Shown here: positions 1 through 7,036 of the stretch, piece after piece
Numbering within the stretch: the stretch's first letter is position 1
How the letters are laid out: each line of letters begins with the position of its first letter
Assembly: GCA_023378805.1 (NCBI GenBank)
Contig: JAMCSQ010000043.1
Coordinates: 1-11,919, forward strand
Direction of reading: 5' to 3'
DNA length: 11,919 nt
Source of the DNA: Candidatus Parvarchaeota archaeon
GTDB lineage: Archaea > Nanobdellota > Nanobdellia > Parvarchaeales > Parvarchaeaceae
The notes under the pieces: generated by a model
The model's database searches: none
What the model was told of the DNA's origin: nothing
The model's input: only the letters and a program-made list of their open reading frames with translations
Translations under genes and position numbers: made by a program

Positions 1-894
1 CATTATATCTTTTACGTATTTTAGAAGAGACCAATTCTGCTTCTTTATTTTATTAAGAATTATATCTGCTGCAGAAATAGACTCGAAAAAATGATAAAGT
101 TCTTCTTTTTTAAGTACTTGAGGTGCTTTTTCCGCCAGCCAAATTTCAAAGTTCTTTGCTTCCATATCCGATGCGAAGTATATCTCCGTGTTTTCTATTT
201 TACCCGAGAAAACTGCGGTTATTTTTTCAAATATTGAGTCATCAGAATTTCTAAAAGTATCCAAATGAGTAGAGTTTGTTATATACATTGTATTAAGATC
301 AGTTATTACACTGGCTATATTTCCTTTTGCTCCTCTTACAATGCTGTCAATTAAACCTTCATTTACCTTAAGCTTATTGTAAACAGCTAGTTTTAAAGCA
401 AAAACTTTTAATACCCTATTATTAAGTTTGTAGAATCTTATAATTTCATAAGCTACAAGATATTTTTTGTATTTGCTACGAAATATATCACCAGTTTCAG
501 ATTCAAATATTATTATGGAATCGCTTGCTATTGAATTAAGTTTCTGCAATATTGAAGGATCGACTGACAGCAATTTTTCTATGTCCTCAATATAAATAAC
601 CTTCTTATTCTGCTGAAAAAGTGATTTGGAGACTGCAACTCTTTTTATGCTTTCTAATATTAAAGAGGATACGCTTTGTGTGTCGTCAACTAATTCATAC
701 AGGTTTATAACTTCAAACGTAGAACCTATTTCATTTGCAATTGCTTCTGCCAAAAAGTTTTTCCCTGTTCCTGCTGGTCCATTAAATATGAGCCTAGATT
801 TACCGCTTTTTATGGCATTTAATGCCTTCGAAGGTATACTATTGGAATAATTCTCTACAAACATTTTTATTTCCGGCTTAAAAAGAGATAGCAT
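1..894 (-). CDS. rfcL: Replication factor C large subunit, divergent, C-terminus beyond the window
   Basis: Large subunit of the clamp loader that opens the PCNA ring and loads it on primed DNA. The frame is open from ATG at 894 to base 1 (298 codons, no stop), so the C-terminal part is outside the window. The collar part is the best match to archaeal RFC-L: a SIFEKITAVFSGK segment near residue 220, then WLAEKAP and a SAADIILNKI.KQNW segment before the edge. The AAA+ part is decayed. The N-terminal YRP box is missing, the P-loop reads GPAGTGKN (39-46, Asn for Ser/Thr), Walker B reads VIYIED (99-104) where D-E is expected, the RFC box NASDxR is absent, and the sensor-2 segment GNIASVITDL lacks its Arg. 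It follows the RFC small subunit by 2 nt, so the two should be co-expressed. No frameshift was seen. Family call is firm; loss of ATPase activity is inference. Confidence 0.85.
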   Translation of the reverse strand, partial: MLSLFKPEIKMFVENYSNSIPSKALNAIKSGKSRLIFNGPAGTGKNFLAEAIANEIGSTFEVINLYELVDDTQSVSSLILESIKRVAVSKSLFQQNKKVIYIEDIEKLLSVDPSILQKLNSIASDSIIIFESETGDIFRSKYKKYLVAYEIIRFYKLNNRVLKVFALKLAVYNKLKVNEGLIDSIVRGAKGNIASVITDLNTMYITNSTHLDTFRNSDDSIFEKITAVFSGKIENTEIYFASDMEAKNFEIWLAEKAPQVLKKEELYHFFESISAADIILNKIKKQNWSLLKYVKDIM

Positions 895-896
895 AC

Positions 897-1838
897 TTAT
901 TTTAGACTGGCCAAAAAGGCAAGAAAGGCCTGAAACTGTATGAACGGTGTTGCGCCCTCAACTATCCTATAATCAGTCTCTGCAAGCTTCTCGAAAACAT
1001 AATTTTTTACCTTATCATTAACTATATCTGTAGTTGAGATGATGTTAAAAATAGAAATCAAAAGCTCTTTCATGTTTATGCCACTATCTATTATTTCCGA
1101 GAATATCTCTCTGGATTTTTTGAAATCTCCGGATAACGCAACTTTTAGCCCTTCCATCGTCTTTGATATATCCATTAAACCGCTGCTCTGAAGAACAGCT
1201 TTCGCGTCTATATTTTTGGAAACGTTTGAAAGAGACTGCATAAGATTCACAAGAGTTCTTAAATCTCCCCTTGAAACGTAATCCAATGCATCCATAGCCT
1301 CGCTGTCAATTTCTAATTTCTCACTTTCTGCAAGTCTCTTTATAAATTTATGCACATCTTCTTTGGAAAGCGGCTGGAACCTTAGAATCGCACATCTTGA
1401 CTGCAAAGGCTCTATCATATTACTTTGGTAGTTAACACTGAACATAAACCTGCAGGTTGCACTGTATTCCTCCATCATCCTACGCAGCGCCTGCTGTGCC
1501 TCCTGTGTTAACGAGTCGGCTTCATCAAAAAGAATTATCTTAAAAGGAGCGTCTATTGGTTTTGTCCTTGCAAATTCCTTCACTTTGCCCTGTATAACGC
1601 TTAACTTTCTATCATCAGACGCATTCAATTCAATAAAATTCTGATTCCAATCTGGGCCGAATACTGCTTTTGCCAATACAACTGCAGAAGTTGTTTTCCC
1701 AACACCAGGTGGACCGGACAATATCATGTGCTGTATCTCTTTTTTTTCAGCCATTGCCTTTAATTTTTCTACTATCTCTTTTTGCCCTATTATTTCATCA
1801 AAGGACTGTGGTCTGTATTTCTCTATCCAGAGAGCCAT
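897..1838 (-). CDS. rfcS: Replication factor C small subunit (clamp loader ATPase)
   Basis: Catalytic AAA+ subunit of the archaeal clamp loader, normally present in several copies per complex, which uses ATP to load PCNA. All motifs are intact in 313 residues, close to the usual length: MALWIEKYRP at the N-terminus, Walker A GPPGVGKTT (42-50), RFC box LNASDDR (71-77), Walker B with DEAD (105-108), sensor 1 around SVNYQSN, the arginine-finger motif SRC (147-149) and sensor 2 GDLRTLVNLMQ. The collar domain follows. The ATG at 1838 directly gives the conserved start and lies 2 nt after the stop of the KaiC-like gene, with no clear Shine-Dalgarno site. The intact motifs contrast with its partner encoded just downstream. 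Confidence 0.97.
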   Translation of the reverse strand: MALWIEKYRPQSFDEIIGQKEIVEKLKAMAEKKEIQHMILSGPPGVGKTTSAVVLAKAVFGPDWNQNFIELNASDDRKLSVIQGKVKEFARTKPIDAPFKIILFDEADSLTQEAQQALRRMMEEYSATCRFMFSVNYQSNMIEPLQSRCAILRFQPLSKEDVHKFIKRLAESEKLEIDSEAMDALDYVSRGDLRTLVNLMQSLSNVSKNIDAKAVLQSSGLMDISKTMEGLKVALSGDFKKSREIFSEIIDSGINMKELLISIFNIISTTDIVNDKVKNYVFEKLAETDYRIVEGATPFIQFQAFLAFLASLK

Positions 1839-1840
1839 AA

Positions 1841-2551
1841 CTATATATCCGCGAAAAGCTCCGCAGAGGGATAAACTATTATGCCATTAGCTTTTATATC
1901 CACAGGTATGTATTTTGTCAGATGGTCCGTAGCTCTCATTTTTATTATTCTAAGTGCTCTTATGAATGAACTCTGTCTTTCTACCATATAAAGGGCTATT
2001 ACTCCGTCTGATGCAAACTCTTCTACGCCAAATGCAGAAAGCTTATTTTCACCATAAGGCATTTCTCCTATAAAAATGGCGGTGCAGTTCCTTGCTTTTA
2101 TTATACTTGAAAGCTCTATTATCGCCTTTCTTATTGACATTATATCCGAAAAGAACATTTGTAAGTAAGTTATAGAGTCTATTATCAAGCGCTGTGCAGC
2201 CATCGCATCAAGCTCCGAAGAAACAACTTCCTTCATAGAATCATAATCAACTAATGGGATAGTTACTATCTTTATTATGCCGTTATCAATGTATTCCTTA
2301 ATCTTTGGATCAAACAACATAAACTGAGAAACTAGATCTTCAGGACTTTCTTCCAATGTAAAGTAAAGCCCCTTTTCACCTTTTTTGGCTCCGTCGATTA
2401 AAAACTGCATCGAGAAAGTAGTTTTACCTGCACCTGGCGTTCCGGTAAGGAATACTACGCTGTTCTTTGGGAACCCTCCTTTCAAAGCTTCATCCAATCC
2501 CGGTATACCAGTAGATTCTCTTTCAACATTGTTTTCACTTTTCTTTTCCAT
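1841..2551 (-). CDS. KaiC-like RecA-superfamily ATPase
   Basis: A single-domain ATPase of the KaiC/archaeal RadA-like group (COG0467 type). The 236 residues show STGIPGLDEALKGGFP near the N-terminus, Walker A GTPGAGKTT (37-45), the tandem acidic pair EE (67-68) expected to carry the catalytic base, Walker B LIIDS (122-126) and the C-terminal KMRATDH segment typical of KaiC folds. All nucleotide-binding residues look intact, unlike FlaH-type relatives without catalysis. The start codon overlaps the stop of the upstream winged-helix gene in a TAATG, with GAGGG just before it, which suggests translational coupling. It sits directly upstream of the RFC genes. The cellular role of such proteins is generally unknown; a regulatory or assembly role with the winged-helix protein is inference. 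Confidence 0.9.
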   Translation of the reverse strand: MEKKSENNVERESTGIPGLDEALKGGFPKNSVVFLTGTPGAGKTTFSMQFLIDGAKKGEKGLYFTLEESPEDLVSQFMLFDPKIKEYIDNGIIKIVTIPLVDYDSMKEVVSSELDAMAAQRLIIDSITYLQMFFSDIMSIRKAIIELSSIIKARNCTAIFIGEMPYGENKLSAFGVEEFASDGVIALYMVERQSSFIRALRIIKMRATDHLTKYIPVDIKANGIIVYPSAELFADI

Positions 2552-3441
2552 TATCCCTCTAATATCATGTCGCCCATCAACTGATACTTTACTCTTATAA
2601 GAGAATTCTGGCTAAGTATCCTAGCCCATCTTTCAATTAAATCTTTGGTGACATTTAAAGATTGCGCAGCTTGTGATGTCGTAACTGAGTGCTTCTCCTT
2701 GACTAATAAAAGTAATTTATTTAGAGGATTGTTTAAAATTTCATCTACTTGTCCTTCTATACCTTTTCCAGGTATCCTTCCAAAATTAGTTGTTTCGAAT
2801 ATCTTCCTCTGCATTTCAGACTGAGAACTCATTTCACTTGCTGTAGAAATCGCTTCAGTTGGCCTAATTAAATTATTATCATTATTAACGGTATTTACCT
2901 TAGAGGGCATAGCTAATTGTATTTGATTTAACTTAGTTTCCTTTTCTTCCATGGAAACTTTTGTCTCAGTTTTACTTACAGGCTGTGCAACTAGTATCTT
3001 TTCTTCAGTTAAATTTCCTGGCTTATAATTTGGACCGGAGGGCAACTCGTGTGCAATTTTATTGGTTTTTCCTTCATGCGGATTGGTTTTTTCTTCATGC
3101 AATGTCTCTAATTTCTGAGTTTCTTTTAAAACCGGTTGTGATATTGCCTCTTTTTCAGTGCGTTCTTTTGATTGCTTAACTCTTTTATCTATGCCAAATA
3201 AGGACAGTCTCTTTCCTGGAGATAATTTATCTGCTTGATTCACTTTATTTGTTACTAAACCGGCATTTGCCTTTTCCCTTGTTTCTGCAAGGCTTATCTG
3301 TGGTACTTCTGGTAATTCAACGCCTAAAGAGGAAGCCGCTCTAAATAAGGAACTGTTTATAAGTGAAACATCTGAATAAACCTTATATGAGGTATCAAGG
3401 ATATTCTGTGCTACCTGTCTCAAACTACTTTCGTTATCCAT
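2551..3441 (-). CDS. Protein with disordered middle and C-terminal winged helix
   Basis: No named family was recognised for the full protein (296 residues). The N-terminal 50 residues look helical (MDNESSLRQVAQNILDTSYK start). Residues about 85-215 are low complexity and rich in Lys, Glu, Thr, Gln and Asn, probably disordered, with a short tandem HEEKTN/HEGKTN. Residues about 238-290 form a clear winged-helix pattern: TTSQAAQSLNVTKDLIERWA followed by a beta-wing ending at GDMILEG. The likely role is DNA or protein binding. It is the first gene of the operon with the KaiC-like ATPase and RFC, and its stop overlaps the next start by one base (TAATG), so it probably works with the KaiC-like protein. 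The ATG at 3441 is supported by a TATA box about 28 bp upstream, giving a leaderless start. Confidence 0.75.
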   Translation of the reverse strand: MDNESSLRQVAQNILDTSYKVYSDVSLINSSLFRAASSLGVELPEVPQISLAETREKANAGLVTNKVNQADKLSPGKRLSLFGIDKRVKQSKERTEKEAISQPVLKETQKLETLHEEKTNPHEGKTNKIAHELPSGPNYKPGNLTEEKILVAQPVSKTETKVSMEEKETKLNQIQLAMPSKVNTVNNDNNLIRPTEAISTASEMSSQSEMQRKIFETTNFGRIPGKGIEGQVDEILNNPLNKLLLLVKEKHSVTTSQAAQSLNVTKDLIERWARILSQNSLIRVKYQLMGDMILEG

Positions 3442-3464
3442 ACCTATTAATTCAAATTAAGGAC

Positions 3465-3476
3465 TTAAATATATTT
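3465..3476 (-). promoter_or_regulatory. TATA box of the winged-helix/KaiC/RFC operon
   Basis: On the minus strand the stretch reads AATATATTTAAG, centred about 28 bp upstream of the ATG at 3441. This spacing fits an archaeal promoter with a leaderless transcript. It is the only promoter-like element seen ahead of the four-gene operon. Confidence 0.6.
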
Positions 3477-3523
3477 ATTATTTTTGAATCTAGATTAAAA
3501 CATTAAAAGTTACAACAATCATT

Positions 3524-5014
3524 TTAACTTACTATTTTACAGCTACCTGATAAACAATATTCATTTAAATAACCCAGTGAAATAATCTTAGACTCCAATT
3601 CAGAGATATAAGAAAGACTGCAGACAGGCGCAGTATTATTTATAACACTACAAATCTGTGCTGTTAGAATGTTTGCTGCACCTAGTTCTGTTTCTCCCAA
3701 TGAACTTGGAGTTGGATTTTCTATTGAATTAAGTATATCCTGATGAGTGCTATATGCTGGATTTAATACTCCTGTAGAACTAAGATACGTTCCGGCATTA
3801 ATACTCGCACCATCAAATACATATTTGTTATTGATATCAAAGAAAGGCACTCCTCCAACAAAGAAATTCTGTATACCGAAACCAGCTCCTGATAAAATAT
3901 TAGAGCTAGTTGAATTAAAATCGTGCATTCCCAAAACGTAAACATCTGAATAGATAACTGGATTTATTTGCTCTATACCAGTCGTATTTATTAAAAACGA
4001 CCCGCCCATTTCATCTAAGGGTTCAAAATTTATGTACTTTGAAGTGTAATACGCACCGGTTACAAAAGGCTCAGGATTAGCATCCCCATAAGGTGCCTGG
4101 CCACCCCCTATAGCAGGTTGTGCAGTCGACTCTTTAAATATAGAACTCGAAAAATTGAACATTAATGTAGGAACATTTGCATCACTTGTAGCAGATCTGT
4201 CATAAAATAACTTTGAAAAGTTTCCAAATCTTGAAAGAGCAATTGCTATTGCCCAGCGCATACCTGCACAGAAAGGACAACCCTGTGCTCCTATATAAAC
4301 GAATGTCGGCTTCCCGCCCTGACTTATTGAATAATTGGAAAAATTGGAGGGAACGGTTATGGGGACTATATCGTAATTGCTACCATTATCGTAGACTAAA
4401 ACATAAAATCCAGGAGACGGACCACTATTGCCAACGCCTGCTTTTTCGTATATAAAACTGCCTGCCGCCTGCTGTGCTCCAACCTTTGCTAATTGACTAC
4501 TTAAATCGGATAAACCGTTGATATATGTTGGTCCTAAAGACTGACCGTCAGGCCCTAAGAAAAAGGAACCTGAAGCATTTGCATTGATAGAAGGTGTTAA
4601 TGACGATACTGACGAAGAGGGAGATATGCGTAAAACGAATACTAAAATTAATAAAATTACTACAATTACTGCTAGGCCTATTACAATGAAAGGAAGAAAA
4701 CTCTTATTAGAGTTACCTTGTACTTTTTGTAATGGACTAGAACTGCTACCTTTTAACTTTTCATTTTCCTCTCTTAACCTCTGTATTTCTTTTAGTCTTT
4801 CATTCTCTTTTTTAAGTCTTTCAAGCTCGTCATCATTGGAATTACTGCTAGTATCTACTTTACTTTCCTCAGTTTTATCTTGAGGGTTCTGCTGTTGATT
4901 AGATGTATTTTCGCTGTTATTATCAATGGTTGTAGCTTTTTCAGGCTGTAAATCCTTATTTATGTTCTCGTTGCCTGCTGGATTAGCATTGTGTTCTTTG
5001 TCTTCGTCTGGCAT
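3524..5014 (-). CDS. DUF929 thioredoxin-like membrane-anchored protein
   Basis: A 496-residue protein with three parts. Residues 1-60 are polar, rich in Asn, Gln, Asp and Glu. Residues about 62-88 form a short coiled coil (LERLKKENERLKEIQRL). Residues about 106-130 are one strong transmembrane helix. With no signal peptide, the N-terminus is probably inside and the large C-terminal domain outside. That domain matches DUF929: FVYIGAQGCPFCAGMRW with a CPFC redox motif at 246-249, then ALSRFGNF. Four further cysteines (455, 465, 487, 492) lie near the C-terminus and may form disulfides. Several Asn-x-Ser/Thr sites in the outer part could be glycosylated. DUF929 has no established reaction; oxidoreductase or disulfide chemistry at the cell surface is inference from CxxC. 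The gene appears monocistronic, with its own promoter abutting the RNase P RNA gene. Confidence 0.88.
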   Translation of the reverse strand: MPDEDKEHNANPAGNENINKDLQPEKATTIDNNSENTSNQQQNPQDKTEESKVDTSSNSNDDELERLKKENERLKEIQRLREENEKLKGSSSSPLQKVQGNSNKSFLPFIVIGLAVIVVILLILVFVLRISPSSSVSSLTPSINANASGSFFLGPDGQSLGPTYINGLSDLSSQLAKVGAQQAAGSFIYEKAGVGNSGPSPGFYVLVYDNGSNYDIVPITVPSNFSNYSISQGGKPTFVYIGAQGCPFCAGMRWAIAIALSRFGNFSKLFYDRSATSDANVPTLMFNFSSSIFKESTAQPAIGGGQAPYGDANPEPFVTGAYYTSKYINFEPLDEMGGSFLINTTGIEQINPVIYSDVYVLGMHDFNSTSSNILSGAGFGIQNFFVGGVPFFDINNKYVFDGASINAGTYLSSTGVLNPAYSTHQDILNSIENPTPSSLGETELGAANILTAQICSVINNTAPVCSLSYISELESKIISLGYLNEYCLSGSCKIVS

Positions 5015-5035
5015 TTTTATGTTAATACCTGTCTA

Positions 5036-5047
5036 CTTAAATAAATT
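5036..5047 (-). promoter_or_regulatory. TATA box of the DUF929 gene, abutting the rnpB 3' end
   Basis: The minus strand reads AATTTATTTAAG, centred about 27 bp before the ATG at 5014, which fits a near-leaderless transcript. It begins at the base after the 3' strand of the RNase P P1 helix (ends at 5048), so the upstream BRE lies inside the RNA gene. Confidence 0.6.
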
Positions 5048-5329
5048 GCGGTATTGAATAGCCCGTTTTTTGTCATCCCTCTGCCTTTGTTCAAAGGCTT
5101 CTCAGTTGGATGCAACAACATTCGACTAAGCGCCGGAATACCGGTTTGCACCATGAAGGTCTGCCGTTTCATCCCTTTGTCAGCAATCAGCTTTCGCATC
5201 ATCTCTTTACACTGGAAAAGGGTATCGTTTCTGCTCAGTTGCCTGCCTTTTACAGCAATGCATTACTGCACTTCAAGTTTAAAGGTGAACGGACTTCCTC
5301 CTTTAATGGTCTGTTGTATACAATACCGC
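5048..5329 (-). ncRNA. rnpB: RNase P RNA (catalytic RNA of tRNA 5' processing)
   Basis: RNA subunit of RNase P, which removes the 5' leader of pre-tRNAs. Found by conserved regions on the minus strand: GAGGAAGTCC (CR-I, 5300-5291), GAGCAGAAACGATACC (CR-II/III, 5236-5221), CATGGTGCAAACCGG (CR-IV, 5155-5141), TTAGTCGAATG (CR-V start, 5129-5119) and ACAAAAAACGGGCT before P4. Helices pair by hand: P1 is a perfect 9 bp (5329-5321 with 5056-5048), P2 is ACAACA with TGTTGT (5317-5312 with 5120-5115), P4 is AGTCCG with CGGGCT (5295-5290 with 5065-5060, one G-U). P5 can form as CACC/GGTG. About 282 nt, on the short side. P3 is almost absent, and an extra arm lies at 5112-5074. Exact ends are taken from P1. 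Reading frames across the region are spurious. An intact tRNA gene follows at 7037. Confidence 0.93.
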
Positions 5330-5330
5330 T

Positions 5331-5342
5331 AATATATATAAC
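5331..5342 (+). promoter_or_regulatory. TATA box of the SWIM-domain gene
   Basis: AATATATATAAC lies about 28 bp upstream of the ATG at 5365, consistent with a leaderless transcript. It starts two bases beyond the 5' end of the divergent RNase P RNA, so it would occupy the rnpB transcription start area. Confidence 0.55.
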
Positions 5343-5350
5343 AATCTGCA

Positions 5351-5360
5351 TTTAATAAAT
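5351..5360 (-). promoter_or_regulatory. rnpB: Probable TATA box of rnpB
   Basis: ATTTATTAAA on the minus strand is centred about 25 bp upstream of the start of P1 at 5329, as expected if transcription starts near the mature 5' end. It overlaps the expected transcription start of the divergent SWIM gene. The alternative is that the TATATATA stretch at 5332-5341 serves both directions. Confidence 0.5.
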
Positions 5361-5364
5361 TATC

Positions 5365-5655
5365 ATGGAAGTAAAGATCTTAGAGGATAAGAGCCTTAAG
5401 AAAGATGAAAGACTTTACATAAAAGGCATAAGACTAATTAATTCTGTAAGGATAGACTATAAAACCCAAAAACATGTTTCCTTTCTTGTACAGGGAGATA
5501 ATGAGCTCCATAATGTAATGTACTTTGACGAAAAACCACAGGATAAAAAATGGCAGTGTGATTGCAAGTGGTATACCCTTCAGGATAAACTATGCTCACA
5601 TATAATTGCCGTAAATCTGGCAATAAAGAATGGAAAATTGAAAGTAGATCAGTAG
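5365..5655 (+). CDS. Small SWIM-type zinc-finger protein
   Basis: A 96-residue protein with a SWIM zinc finger near its C-terminus: WQCDC (63-67) and CSH (77-79) make the CxCx(n)CxH signature, with likely zinc ligands C65, C67, C77 and H79. The N-terminal 60 residues look like mixed beta strand and helix and match nothing known to me. SWIM fingers bind DNA or proteins; the partner here is unknown. The ATG at 5365 has a TATA box about 28 bp upstream and no Shine-Dalgarno site, so it is probably leaderless. Its last bases overlap the convergent 243-residue gene by 7 nt. Confidence 0.85.
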   Translation: MEVKILEDKSLKKDERLYIKGIRLINSVRIDYKTQKHVSFLVQGDNELHNVMYFDEKPQDKKWQCDCKWYTLQDKLCSHIIAVNLAIKNGKLKVDQ

Positions 5656-6380
5656 TACATAGACATGTAGGAAGGTACATTTAAGCCGGTACCGAATTTC
5701 TCCAACTTTGCGTTTCCTTCCTTTAACCCATAGTCATGCCAGTAATCTAATGCCCTCATGAATGCTATTAATCTTTCATTTTTTGTCTTATCTAAATTTT
5801 TAAGCTCTCCCTTATCAAAAAGATATATTCTAGAACCGATTATGCTGTTCTTGTTTATAGTTTGCCTATAAACTATCGTCATTCCATTGCCTTCTTTTTT
5901 GCTATAGAGTCTTGCCTTTACGGTTTTGTTCACGTTTTCCTTCCCTTCTTTTGCATTTGGATATTCAAAGTACCTTTCAGATTTTATAAGAGAATAATCA
6001 TCGAAAGTTTTTTTAGACAAGCGGTCATAAACTGAAACATTAAGGAACGCTAAAATTGGTATGGAATCCCTCTCAGAGAACCCTTCAATGTAAAGTTCGG
6101 ATGAAACTATGTAGGAATTATTCGTTTCTTTCAGTTTTTCCATGTTTACAAGGAATAGATCCAAAGCGCTATCCAAATATGTAAGGTCCTTACTTCCTTT
6201 TTTTGCTATTATATGTTTGCTTTCCCCTTTGTTTTTATACCAGTTAAAAGTATCCATTGACTGAAAAACAGTTAAATCTTCATTTTTTAAGATAAGATTT
6301 AGTATTTCTCTATCCGAAACTGTTATATAATTTTGTTTTAGGAGATCCTCTAAAATGCCTCTTTCTTTTTTCTGTATCAT
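5649..6380 (-). CDS. Hypothetical protein of 243 residues
   Basis: Not recognised. It is soluble, with no signal peptide or membrane helix, rich in Lys, Glu, Asn and Tyr, and seems to alternate helices and strands. The N-terminal 40 residues (ILEDLLKQNYITVSDREILN) could be a helical or HTH-like unit, but this is weak. The C-terminus ends in an aromatic SYMSMYY. The coding call rests on the long open frame, a TATA box about 28 bp before the ATG at 6380, and codon use like the neighbours. It lies 33 nt downstream of the hemerythrin-like gene on the same strand but seems to have its own promoter. Its 3' end overlaps the convergent SWIM gene by 7 nt. Confidence 0.75.
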   Translation of the reverse strand: MIQKKERGILEDLLKQNYITVSDREILNLILKNEDLTVFQSMDTFNWYKNKGESKHIIAKKGSKDLTYLDSALDLFLVNMEKLKETNNSYIVSSELYIEGFSERDSIPILAFLNVSVYDRLSKKTFDDYSLIKSERYFEYPNAKEGKENVNKTVKARLYSKKEGNGMTIVYRQTINKNSIIGSRIYLFDKGELKNLDKTKNERLIAFMRALDYWHDYGLKEGNAKLEKFGTGLNVPSYMSMYY

Positions 6381-6404
6381 TACTGAATTTAAGAATAAAT
6401 CCCC

Positions 6405-6412
6405 TATAAATA
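6405..6412 (-). promoter_or_regulatory. TATA box of the 243-residue hypothetical gene
   Basis: TATTTATA on the minus strand is centred 28 bp before the ATG at 6380, fitting a leaderless start. It lies in the 33-nt gap just after the stop codon of the hemerythrin-like gene. Confidence 0.6.
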
Positions 6413-6413
6413 C

Positions 6414-6878
6414 TTATTTTAAAGAACCCGTACGCAATACCTTGCATATCCAGTCCTTTGGAGCAGAAGCATGCTCCACTTCTTTAAGGATAAGAACTGC
6501 TTGTTTTTGACTTTCCAGTTTGCCAAGTTCGAGATAAATATATCCTTCTTCTGCGTCATTATGGCCTTTTAAGACTCGCATAACCCCTTGTGTTTTCTTT
6601 TTTGCATCATCTAGTTCATTTATTGAAATGAGTCTTTTAACTTCATCTAAAAGTTTCAGTATAGCCCCATGCTCTGCCTCTAATCCCTGTATCCTTAGTT
6701 TATTCTCTTCAAATATTTCAGGAAAGAGGTATTCTTCTTCCCAGAACATGTGATTTCTAAGAGAAGAAACAATCAAATCAAACTTATCCAGATCCGGCTT
6801 TGAACTCAACGAAAGTAAGAATTCATTAAAGTAGCCATCGATTCTTTCATGATCCTTAGTCAAAACGCTATCGAGCAT
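6414..6878 (-). CDS. Hemerythrin-like (HHE) domain protein
   Basis: A four-helix-bundle protein expected to bind a diiron centre and to sense or handle oxygen, nitric oxide or iron. Counted from the ATG at 6878 (154 residues), likely iron ligands are H10 (KDHERID), H43 and E47 (RNHMFWEEEYLFP), H70 (EHGAI), H106 and E110 (KGHNDAEEGY). The set forms two HHE half-motifs. A tail of about 25 residues (HASAPKDWICKVLRTG) follows the bundle; its Cys is the only one in the protein. A TTG at 6884 could also start the protein two residues earlier and lies 26 bp from a TATA-like site, so the start is uncertain. The real partner molecule cannot be read from the sequence. Confidence 0.88.
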   Translation of the reverse strand: MLDSVLTKDHERIDGYFNEFLLSLSSKPDLDKFDLIVSSLRNHMFWEEEYLFPEIFEENKLRIQGLEAEHGAILKLLDEVKRLISINELDDAKKKTQGVMRVLKGHNDAEEGYIYLELGKLESQKQAVLILKEVEHASAPKDWICKVLRTGSLK

Positions 6879-6896
6879 ATCCAATTAAGAAAACTG

Positions 6897-6914
6897 ATTT
6901 ATTTAACCTTTATA
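6897..6914 (-). promoter_or_regulatory. Probable promoter of the hemerythrin-like gene
   Basis: On the minus strand TATAAAGG (6914-6907) and an overlapping TTAAATAAAT (6906-6897) are candidate TATA boxes. The first is 26 bp from TTG 6884 and about 32 bp from ATG 6878; the second is about 23 bp from the ATG. Which one is used is unclear. Confidence 0.4.
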
Positions 6915-7036
6915 GGTAAATTCCAATTTTATTTAATATTTAAAAGTAATGCCTGAAAAAACCTACATAGATATGATAAACAAAATAGATTTTTAATCGG
7001 ATAAATCTGTCTTTGAAAATCTTTTTATAATTAATA

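Noticed and set aside
626..850. 74-residue plus-strand frame
   Set aside because: Antisense to the RFC large subunit P-loop region, which is clearly coding on the minus strand.
1..894. Frameshift or pseudogene in the RFC large subunit
   Set aside because: Despite decayed motifs the frame is open for all 298 codons and the collar region is conserved, so it looks maintained.
3763..3945. Overlapping 60-residue minus-strand frame
   Set aside because: Inside the DUF929 gene in another frame; no start signal and no recognisable protein.
5017..5332. Short open frames on both strands (5017-5202 minus, 5054-5332 and 5110-5355 plus)
   Set aside because: They lie within the RNase P RNA gene, whose conserved regions and paired helices explain the stretch better than any protein.
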